This document shows, piece after piece, positions 33,084-39,850 of a stretch of DNA of 64,000 bases. The DNA lies in the NCBI GenBank assembly GCA_964482235.1, contig CAYZWU010000023.1:10245-74244 (forward strand). The letters are read 5' to 3'. Position 1 is the stretch's first letter. The number at the start of each line of letters is the position of its first letter. The position numbers and the translations under genes were made by a program. The stretch comes from CAYZWU01 sp964482235 (GTDB lineage Bacteria; Planctomycetota; B15-G4; CAYZWU01). The notes under the pieces are model-generated. The model worked only from the letters and a program-made list of their open reading frames with translations. It was not told where the DNA came from and searched no databases.

Positions 33084-34796
33084 TCACCGACCGGGTGGCA
33101 AGCCCGGCCCCCTCTCCGGCGTTGCGCCGAACTGACGGAGCTTCGCGTCCGCCTCCCACATGATGCGCGTTCTCTCCTGTTCCACTGCCAGGCGGTGGAC
33201 GGTCTGCCACTCCCTGACGAGATCGTTCCTGCGCCCGGGCAGCTTTTCCAGGGTGAGGGCCAGGTTCTTCCGCGCTGCGATGAACCGGGGCTCCCTCTCC
33301 AGCGATGACTCGAAGGCGGCGGCGGCCTCCTCGAAGCGGCCCTTGCGATAGAACTTCTCGCCCAGGTTGTGGAACGACATGTAGCTCTCCTCGACCTCCC
33401 CGCTCGAGAGGAGGAGCGAGCCGGTAAAAAGGACCGCGAAGGCGGCAAGGCCGACTCCCGCGGCGATCGTCCGCCTTGCCGCGGCAACCTGCCAGAGCCA
33501 GGTCAGGCCGGCGCCGGACAGGATGATCAGCGTGGGGACGAGAGCGAGGCGGAATCGATCGGTGACATAGAATCCGATCAGGACGGCGAATGCGACGGCG
33601 CCGATGATGAGCAGGGGGGCGGCCGCCGTCAGCTGCCGGCGAATCGCGAAGAGCCCCACAAGGGCCAGAGCCAGGACCACGGGGAAGCGTCCCGGCGTGA
33701 AGCGCAGGAGGGGAGAGAACCGCTGGACCTGGTAGTAGTTGCGGTCGCCCGGATACTCGTGCGACATCAGCACGAGCTTCAGCTTGTGAAAAAGGAGGGC
33801 TGTCCAGCCGCCGGGCTCGGACTTGATGTAGTCGATCCCCTTGTCGAAATAGAAGTCCGAGATCTCGGAGGGCTTCAGGAGGCGACACGCCTCCTTTTCA
33901 GCCTGCTTGCGGAAAGACTCCTCCATGGCGCGGGGCGTCCTGACCTCGTCCACCGTGAAGAGGCCGGGGGGGACATGATAGCGTCCATTGGCTCCCTCGT
34001 GGTTTCCCATGAAGAAGTTGTGCCCTCCCGATGAGTTGATCAGAACGAGGTCGTCGGCCTCGGTCAGGTTGTGGAGAGCAGGGAGGGCCACCACGGCGCC
34101 GACGCCCGCGAGGAAGGCGGCCGACCGGATCATGCCCGCGCTCTTCAGCCTGCCATCTCCGAGAACGATCCAGGCAGCGAGAAGGAGATCGGCCAGGAGG
34201 AAGTAGCTGCGGGTTACCGTGGCCATTCCGCAGACGAGACCGCAGGCGATCCAGAGAGGGAGGCTGCCGCTCCTGCGGCTTTTCAGGAAAAGGACGAGAG
34301 CGCCGAGGGCCAGAAAGAGGTGCAGGGTCTCGGAGAGGAGGACCTCGGAGAAGAGGATGAACGGTCCGTAGAGCGCGGCCGTCATCCCGGCCAGAAAGCC
34401 TGCCAGGGAACCGAACAGCATGCGGCCCGCCGCCGCGACGAAGCAGCAGGTGAGGGACGAGAGCGCGATCTGTACAAGGATCACCGGGAGCGGCTCGGGG
34501 CCGAATACCGTGTAGAGGCAGCCGAGAAAGTAGGGGAATCCTGGCGCGAGGAAGAAGACCTTTCCCTCCGTCAGCTCGCCTTCGGCGATGCGGTTCGCCC
34601 ACTCGTGGTAGAGCAAGTCGTCCACGTTGAAGGCGCAGTAGAAGGGGCTCGATTCGGCCGAGAACCAGAGGTGCAGCAGGCGCAGGGCCAGGGCCAGGAG
34701 AAAGACGACCAGGAGCGCAGTCCTGCCCCTGGACCGGGACGGTTCTTCCGCGGCGGTACCGTTCGGGCCAATCTGTCTGGCTTCTCGATCGATCAC
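33084..34796 (-). CDS. GT39-type membrane glycosyltransferase with C-terminal TPR-like tail
   Basis: 570 residues. About ten membrane segments begin at residue 26. The first external loop carries FNVDDLLYHEWANRIAEGEL, whose acidic pair matches the catalytic Asp region of PMT/ArnT-type enzymes. It also has FFLAPGFPYFLGCLYTVFG and a large loop with NSSGGHNFFMGNHEGANGRY. Residues 470-530 form a soluble helical tail with TPR character (SFHNLGEKFYRKGRFEEAAA). It should move a sugar from a polyprenyl carrier to a lipid or protein outside the inner membrane. It is a paralog of the gene at 57189-59249. It starts 1 base after the M42 peptidase stop, so they form a pair. Confidence 0.85.
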   Translation of the reverse strand: MIDREARQIGPNGTAAEEPSRSRGRTALLVVFLLALALRLLHLWFSAESSPFYCAFNVDDLLYHEWANRIAEGELTEGKVFFLAPGFPYFLGCLYTVFGPEPLPVILVQIALSSLTCCFVAAAGRMLFGSLAGFLAGMTAALYGPFILFSEVLLSETLHLFLALGALVLFLKSRRSGSLPLWIACGLVCGMATVTRSYFLLADLLLAAWIVLGDGRLKSAGMIRSAAFLAGVGAVVALPALHNLTEADDLVLINSSGGHNFFMGNHEGANGRYHVPPGLFTVDEVRTPRAMEESFRKQAEKEACRLLKPSEISDFYFDKGIDYIKSEPGGWTALLFHKLKLVLMSHEYPGDRNYYQVQRFSPLLRFTPGRFPVVLALALVGLFAIRRQLTAAAPLLIIGAVAFAVLIGFYVTDRFRLALVPTLIILSGAGLTWLWQVAAARRTIAAGVGLAAFAVLFTGSLLLSSGEVEESYMSFHNLGEKFYRKGRFEEAAAAFESSLEREPRFIAARKNLALTLEKLPGRRNDLVREWQTVHRLAVEQERTRIMWEADAKLRQFGATPERGPGLPPGR

Positions 34797-34797
34797 C

Positions 34798-35871
34798 TTA
34801 CTCCGGCATGAAGTTGCCCGTGTGTGCCGTTTCGATAAACCGCGTCAGGAGCCGCACGGCAGCTTTCAGGTCGCTCTTGTGGATCATCTCGACGGGGCTG
34901 TGCCCGTATCGCGTGGGTATCGAGATCGTGATCGCCGGGCAGCCGGTGCGGGCCCGCTGCATGGCGCCGGCGTCCGTGCCGCCCCGGGGGAGGATCTCCA
35001 TCTGGTGCTTGATCCTGTTCTTCTTGGCCAGGCTGGTGAAGAACTCAACGAGCCCGGGATTGCAGATCAGAGAGGCATCCATGATCTTGATCGCCACGCC
35101 TTCGCCGAGGGAGGTGATCCTCTTCTGGGCCGCTGCGCCGGGGATGTCGCAGGCCAGGGTGATGTCTACTGCCACGGCGATGTCGGGGTCGATGCCGAAG
35201 GCCGCGGTGGAGGCGCCCCTGAGCCCCACTTCCTCCTGGACCGTTCCCACGGCATAGATGTCCGCCTCATGGGAACGGGCGGCCTTGAGCGCCTCGAAGA
35301 TCACGTAGGCGCCCACGCGGTCGTCGAAGGCCTTCGAAACGTAGCAGTCGCCCACCTCCACGAATCCGCGGTCCATGGTGACCCAGTCGCCCATCTGGAC
35401 GAGCTTCTTCACCTTCTTTCCCGGCAGGCCGAGGTCGATGAAGAGATCCTGGATTTCCAGCTTCGCGCCGGCCTTCTCCTTGGGCAGGATGTGGATCGGC
35501 TGGGTGCCGATCACTCCCCGTATCGACTTGCCGCTGACGGTGTGCACCATGACTCGCTGGGAGAGCAGGTTTCGAGGATCCCATCCGCCGATCGGCAGGA
35601 TCCGGATCCAGCCGTCATCCTCGACGTGGTTGACGATGAAGCCGATCTCGTCGATGTGCCCGGATAGCATGACCTTCCTGGCCGGCTGTTTCTTCTTCCT
35701 CGCCGCGGCGGGTGCGCCTTTCTTTAAACAGATGATGCTGCCCATGGCGTCGACGGTGATGTCGTCGACCATACCGGTCATCTCGTCGCGAATGATCCGG
35801 CGGACCGCGCCCTCCCTTCCGGAAATACCGTCCGCCTCGCAGAGCCGCTTAAGAAATTCCATACACTGCAT
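34798..35871 (-). CDS. M42-family metallo-aminopeptidase
   Basis: 357 residues. It is a cytoplasmic dizinc aminopeptidase of the tetrahedral (TET/FrvX) kind. Metal and catalytic motifs: SGHIDEIGFIVNHVEDDGW (His), SKAFDDRVGAYVIFEALKAA (bridging Asp), VGTVQEEVGLRGA (catalytic Glu-Glu), AVDITLACDIPG (Asp) and GRTGCPAITISIPTRYGHSP (His near the end). It ends with the usual MIHKSDLKAAVRLL helix. Length is normal. The downstream GT39 gene begins one base after its stop. A roughly 220-base gap separates it from the Sec-containing VCBS gene upstream. Confidence 0.94.
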   Translation of the reverse strand: MQCMEFLKRLCEADGISGREGAVRRIIRDEMTGMVDDITVDAMGSIICLKKGAPAAARKKKQPARKVMLSGHIDEIGFIVNHVEDDGWIRILPIGGWDPRNLLSQRVMVHTVSGKSIRGVIGTQPIHILPKEKAGAKLEIQDLFIDLGLPGKKVKKLVQMGDWVTMDRGFVEVGDCYVSKAFDDRVGAYVIFEALKAARSHEADIYAVGTVQEEVGLRGASTAAFGIDPDIAVAVDITLACDIPGAAAQKRITSLGEGVAIKIMDASLICNPGLVEFFTSLAKKNRIKHQMEILPRGGTDAGAMQRARTGCPAITISIPTRYGHSPVEMIHKSDLKAAVRLLTRFIETAHTGNFMPE

Positions 35872-36041
35872 CCTCCCAAGAGTAGATTGCCTGCCGTTCC
35901 CTCATTGCTTTCTGGATAAGAATGAAAACCGAAGCGGACGGTTCATAAAAGGAAAAAAGAGAGGACTTTGAATCGCGGGGCCGGAGGCGGCCTGACCCGG
36001 TCCCTGCCGGAGGGGAGGAAGTCGCGAATGATCCGAACGCG

Positions 36042-36079
36042 CCGCACGGGACCGAAACAATGGAATCGGTCCCGTGCGG
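36042..36079 (-). terminator. Perfect 14-bp hairpin after the VCBS gene
   Basis: Arms CCGCACGGGACCGA (36042-36055) and its exact complement (36066-36079) enclose a 10-base loop, 15 bases beyond the minus-strand stop at 36094. No T-run follows on the minus strand, so it is terminator-like or an RNA-stabilising stem. Confidence 0.55.
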
Positions 36080-36093
36080 AGGTGTTTCGTCGA

Positions 36094-37425
36094 TCAGTAG
36101 GTTATCTCAACGGCCGCGGCGTTGGACTGGTAGTCGAAGGGCCTTTCCAGCGTGTAGGCGAAGTGCAGGATCGTACCCACGGGAAAGGATACGAACGGCA
36201 CGCTCAGGGTGGCCGCAGCTTCTCCCGAAGCGTCGAGCGTGCCCCGGAAGTTGCTCAGCATAGCATTGTTGTAGTTCGCCCGGATGTAGTTGAACACGGG
36301 ATCCCGGTTCAGCGGCAAGGTGGCGCCGCCGGGCAGCAGTGTTCCCGGTTCCGTGCCCGAAGCCGTGCCCAGGAGGAAGTAGTCCCTGCCGGCACTGGCG
36401 GCGCCGGCATCGATGGAGAATTCGATCGTGCCGCCCCAGCTGATTGACAGGCTGTTATGGTCCAGGGAAAGAGGGCCCAGGGCGTGGAAGAACCAGATCC
36501 CGCCCGTGGGGCTTGCCGAGTAGTTCCTGTTGCCGCTCATCAGGTCGAGGACGCCGTCGTTGTCCCAGTCGACAACGTCGATCCGGGCATAGTACTCGAC
36601 GTCGAGAACGGCGCCGCCGGCCTGGAGGAGAACGGAACCGTTGAAGGCCGGTGCGGCATCGGTCCCGATGTTCTCGAAGTAGTAGACCGTTCCGGAGTAT
36701 TCACCCACGACAAGGTCCTTCTTCCCGTCGTTGTTCCAGTCCGCGGCCACGGGGCTGCAGCGGCTTCCCACGTCGAGCGTCGTTGCGCCGTTGAGGATGT
36801 AGCTGGCGCCTGAGAAGATCGGGGAGGCATCGGTGCCCACGTTGATGAGAAGCCAGATCCTGCCCGAGTCCTCTCCGCAGATCACATCCTTCTTTCCGTC
36901 GTTGTTCCAGTCGACGATGTAAGGCGTGGAAGTGTAGCCTGCGTCCCAGCTCGTGACGCCCACCTGGAGGTTGGTGTAGCCGCTGAAAGCAGGATCAGCA
37001 TCCGTTCCGGTGTTGAGGTAGATTCGAACATAGCCGTCGCGACCGCCGGTGATCAGGTCCTTTCTTCCGTCGTTGTCCCAGTCCACTACTCGTGGAGTCG
37101 CGCCGACGCATCACCCGTAGTTGGCCATGATCGGCGACCCGCCGGAGTAGATGTAGCCGCCGCCGTTGAAGAGCGGATTGAGATCCGTTCCCTGGTTGAG
37201 ATAGAGCTGGACGTACCCGTATCCGTACTGGCCGATCACCAGGTCCTTGGCTCCGTCGTTGTTCCAGTCCACCACGCTGGGGGAGGAGTGCCTGTCCACT
37301 TCGAGCGGGATGTTTCCGTCCATGATGTAGACGCCGCCCGCGAGCTCGGGGGCGTCTGCACGCAGCGTGCCGATGCTCACGAGGAGCAAGGCCAGGGCTG
37401 CCCCGAATGCCGTTGCTTTTCTCAT
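36094..37425 (-). CDS. Secreted VCBS/FG-GAP-repeat protein with in-frame TGA, predicted selenoprotein
   Basis: 443 residues if the TGA at 37113-37111 is read as selenocysteine (residue 105). The start ATG 37425 has GGAGG upstream and leads to a signal peptide (ATAFGAALALLLVSIGTLRA). Six or so repeats follow with DWNNDGKKDL-type calcium motifs (37300-36500), then a C-terminal beta domain. The repeats continue without frame change through the TGA: PIMANYG-U-CVGATPRVVDW. The U is followed directly by Cys. A hairpin just downstream fits bacterial SECIS rules. The gene at 56081 has the same arrangement. A plain stop would leave a 104-residue fragment. The function is unknown; a Sec-Cys redox or metal site on an exported protein is inferred. 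Confidence 0.82.
37082..37113 (-). promoter_or_regulatory. Candidate SECIS element with in-frame TGA
   Basis: The minus strand carries TGA at 37113-37111, then 14 bases, then a stem TCCAC (37096-37092), loop GAGTA and GTGGA (37086-37082). The loop begins 19 bases after the TGA and has G as its first base. Published bacterial SECIS models ask for a 16-37 base distance, a small loop and a G in its first two positions. The stem is only 5 bp. Confidence 0.6.
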
Positions 37426-37726
37426 TTTTTCCTCCAAAGATGATACGTGTAACTTCACGACAAGGCTCCACCCGCAACGGGGAGCCGGTACTTCTTCTGT
37501 GGATGTTCGAGTTTTCGGCGTTTTTTCGGCTAACGATATTCAGGTGATCGATCTTCTATCGAGTTGCATTGTATCATGCTGTGGAATCTTGCGGATCTCT
37601 GATTAAATAGATTATTAATGGATAAACGACCTTGATGGAACGGCGGCTCCGTGCCATTAGAAGCGGATACGGGAGCCGCGATGGTAGTGAGTCCTTGACG
37701 TGATTCCGGATCGACGAGGAGGAGCC
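37426..37726. other. Intergenic region between divergent genes
   Basis: About 300 bases between the VCBS gene and the LOG-family gene. It is AT-rich around 37515-37625 (runs of T, and GATTAAATAGATTATTAATGG), which suits promoters for both directions, but no single pair of -35 and -10 boxes stands out. No gene or repeat is seen. Confidence 0.4.
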
Positions 37727-38233
37727 ATGAGACGAACCGTGATCGGTGTCATGGGAGGCGGCAGCGCCGTCGAACGGGATCTCGAAGCGGCGCGCAGCCT
37801 GGGAGGCAGGATCGCCGGGGAAGGCTGGGCGCTTCTCAACGGCGGGCGCGATACGGGGATCATGGAGGCGGCGTCGGCAGGCGCCCGTGGGAAGGGCGGT
37901 CTCGTGATCGGGATCGTTCCGGGCGACTCGATGAGAGGCGTCTCCCAATCGCTCGACATCGCCGTTCTCACCGGCATGGGATCGGCAAGGAACGTGATCA
38001 ACGTGCTCTCGAGCGACGTTGTCGTGGCCTGCCCCGGCGGAGCGGGCACCCTGTCCGAGATCGCACTGGCTCTCAAGTACGAGAAGAAGGTCGTGCTCCT
38101 GGGATTCTCACCCGGCGGGGCGCTCGATCCGTCCCGCTGGCCGGATCAGCTGTTCCACGTTCATGAGCCGGAGGAGGCGATCGAGATGATCCGCAACCTG
38201 CTCCCGCGGGAGAACCGGGAGAAGGAGGAGTAA
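37727..38233 (+). CDS. LOG-family (lysine decarboxylase-like) nucleotide phosphoribohydrolase
   Basis: 168 residues from the ATG at 37727, with GAGGAGGAG upstream. The Rossmann-like fold opens VIGVMGGGSAVERD and has LNGGRDTGIMEAASAGARG and ACPGGAGTLSEIALALKYEK, which is the PGG-x-GT-x-x-E motif of LOG enzymes and TIGR00725 proteins. Such enzymes release ribose 5-phosphate from nucleotide monophosphates; many bacterial members are of unknown role. It lies 3 bases before the VIT-like membrane gene, so the two are co-transcribed. Confidence 0.88.
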   Translation: MRRTVIGVMGGGSAVERDLEAARSLGGRIAGEGWALLNGGRDTGIMEAASAGARGKGGLVIGIVPGDSMRGVSQSLDIAVLTGMGSARNVINVLSSDVVVACPGGAGTLSEIALALKYEKKVVLLGFSPGGALDPSRWPDQLFHVHEPEEAIEMIRNLLPRENREKEE

Positions 38234-38236
38234 AAG

Positions 38237-38719
38237 ATGCGTCATGCCTGGAAAACCGGAATCGGTTTCGGATTGACCTCGGGAGTGATCACCACCCTGG
38301 GGCTCGTCGTCGGCCTCTACTCGAGCACCAACTCGAGGCTTGCGGTGCTCGGCGGCGTCATTGTCATTGCGCTGGCCGATTCGCTCTCCGACGCCATGGG
38401 GATTCACATCTCCGAGGAGTCCGAGGGCAAGCACACGGAAAAGGAGATCTGGGAAGCGACCCTGGCCACGCTGGCGGCAAAGTTCGTCGTGGCCGGATCG
38501 TTCGTGGTCCCGCTCCTCCTCTTCGATCTGCAGGCCGCCATCCTCGTGAGCGTGATCTGGGGATTCCTTCTCATCGGCGTGTTCAGCTGTTACATTGCGC
38601 GCGAGAGCTCGTCATCGACCCTGCGGGTCGTGATCGAGCATTTCGTGATCACAGGTCTTGTCATCGGAGTCACGCACCTGATAGGAGGCCGGGTCGAGGC
38701 CTGGTTCGGCGGCTCGTGA
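38237..38719 (+). CDS. VIT1/CCC1-like membrane protein
   Basis: 160 residues with four to five membrane helices. FGLTSGVITTLGLVVGL at the N-terminus and ALADSLSDAMGIHISEESEG resemble helices 1 and 2 of vacuolar iron transporter-like proteins, where the Asp, Met and Glu residues line the metal path. Later helices are LAAKFVVAGSFVVPLLLF, ILVSVIWGFLLIGVF and IEHFVITGLVIGVTHLIGG. It may move Fe or Mn across the inner membrane. It is shorter than typical members (about 230) and lacks the long cytoplasmic metal-binding helix. It sits between the LOG and PEBP genes. Confidence 0.75.
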   Translation: MRHAWKTGIGFGLTSGVITTLGLVVGLYSSTNSRLAVLGGVIVIALADSLSDAMGIHISEESEGKHTEKEIWEATLATLAAKFVVAGSFVVPLLLFDLQAAILVSVIWGFLLIGVFSCYIARESSSSTLRVVIEHFVITGLVIGVTHLIGGRVEAWFGGS

Positions 38720-38744
38720 CATGAAACTCGATTCCGGAGGAAGA

Positions 38745-39320
38745 ATGATGAGACGATCCCGTTCCAGGGGTTTGTTCAACTTGCTGTGCGCTGTCGTTGC
38801 CGCGATCGGCTGCTCGTGCGGAACCGGTTCCAATGACGGAGCGGAAGGGGGAAAGGGCCCTCTCGCCATCTCGAGCCCGGCGTTCGAGAATGGTGCGCCC
38901 ATTCCGGCGTTCCACACGGCCGACGACAAGGATCTCTCCCCGCCGCTGCGGATCACCGGTGTTCCGGAGGGGACGGGGAGCCTGGCACTCATCTGCGAGG
39001 ATCCCGATGCGCCGTCAGGGATCTTCGTCCACTGGCTGATCTACAACCTTCCTCCGGACAGGGAGGAGCTCGCCGAGGGGATCTCTCCCTTCGAGCGGCT
39101 GCCCGATGGAGTCTTGCAGGGAACCAACGATTTCGGCAACACGGGATACCGCGGACCGAAACCGCCGCGTGGGAACAGGCATCGCTACTATTTCAAGCTC
39201 TATGCCCTGGACGGGAAGCTCGACCTGGAGCCGGGAGCCGGCAAGGCCGATTTCGAGAAGGCGATGAAGGGGCGGATCAAGGCGGAGGCCGAGTACATGG
39301 GGACGTACATGAGGCAATGA
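38745..39320 (+). CDS. YbhB/YbcL-type PEBP protein, lipoprotein
   Basis: 191 residues from the ATG at 38745, directly preceded by GGAGGAAGA; the ATG at 38721 is less likely. The signal sequence ends AAIGCSCG, a lipobox. The PEBP fold shows FENGAPIPAFHTADDKDLSP, LICEDPDAPSGIFVHWLIYN with the conserved D-P-D and HW, GTNDFGNTGYRGPKPPRG and RYYFKLYALD. These line the anion-binding pocket of phosphatidylethanolamine-binding proteins. Bacterial members have no firm function. It is the third gene of the LOG-VIT-PEBP string and convergent with the ArsC-like gene. Confidence 0.9.
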   Translation: MMRRSRSRGLFNLLCAVVAAIGCSCGTGSNDGAEGGKGPLAISSPAFENGAPIPAFHTADDKDLSPPLRITGVPEGTGSLALICEDPDAPSGIFVHWLIYNLPPDREELAEGISPFERLPDGVLQGTNDFGNTGYRGPKPPRGNRHRYYFKLYALDGKLDLEPGAGKADFEKAMKGRIKAEAEYMGTYMRQ

Positions 39321-39333
39321 GGCTGCCCGGGCT

Positions 39334-39783
39334 TCACTCGTCTTCCAGGTAATGCTCCAGATCCACTGGAAGGCTCTCCACGTACTCGCGAATCCCGTCC
39401 CGCACATGGCGGAAAACCTGGAGCCGGATCTCGTCGCTTCCTTCGGCCGCGTCGGGATCCTCGAAGCCCACGTGAACCGTTTTCACGTCTCCCGGAAAGG
39501 CGGGGCACCTGTCGGCTGCCGAGCTGCAGAGGGTGACAACGTAATCGAAGGGGATGTGGGTCACCTCGGCGATCTCCTTGGACCTCAGGGACGACGTGTC
39601 GATCCCGTCCTCCTCGAGGACCTGGATGGCCATCGGGTTGACGCCCTTCGGCTCCGTACCGGCGGACCAGCACTCGATCAGGTCGGACTTCAGATGCCTC
39701 GTGAGGGCCTCGGCGATCTGGCTCCGGCAGGAGTTTCCGGTGCAGAGAAAAAGGACATTGACTTTTGTCTTTGGATGCAGCAT
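39334..39783 (-). CDS. Arsenate reductase-like low-molecular-weight phosphatase
   Basis: 149 residues from the ATG at 39783; an ATG at 39807 is possible. The P-loop is VLFLCTGNSCRSQIAEALTRH (C-x5-R-S), with AGTEPKGVNPMAIQVLEEDG, the second Cys in VVTLCSSAADRCPAFPGD, and the usual FEDPDAAEGSDEIRLQVFRH. This is the thioredoxin-coupled ArsC family; the two later Cys at the C-S-S-A-A-D-R-C segment match the cascade Cys pair of pI258-type ArsC. It probably reduces arsenate in the cytoplasm. No ars regulator or pump is next to it. Confidence 0.92.
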   Translation of the reverse strand: MLHPKTKVNVLFLCTGNSCRSQIAEALTRHLKSDLIECWSAGTEPKGVNPMAIQVLEEDGIDTSSLRSKEIAEVTHIPFDYVVTLCSSAADRCPAFPGDVKTVHVGFEDPDAAEGSDEIRLQVFRHVRDGIREYVESLPVDLEHYLEDE

Positions 39784-39850
39784 GGCAGAGTAGTGTAGCT
39801 GCGGCATCGGGCCGTTCAACTCAAATCCGTTTCTGCGCGAGGAAAGGGCA

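Noticed and set aside
37111..37425. Two separate genes on either side of the TGA at 37111
   Set aside because: The downstream half has no ribosome site and no signal peptide and continues the repeat pattern in the same frame; the same split would have to be assumed in the paralog.
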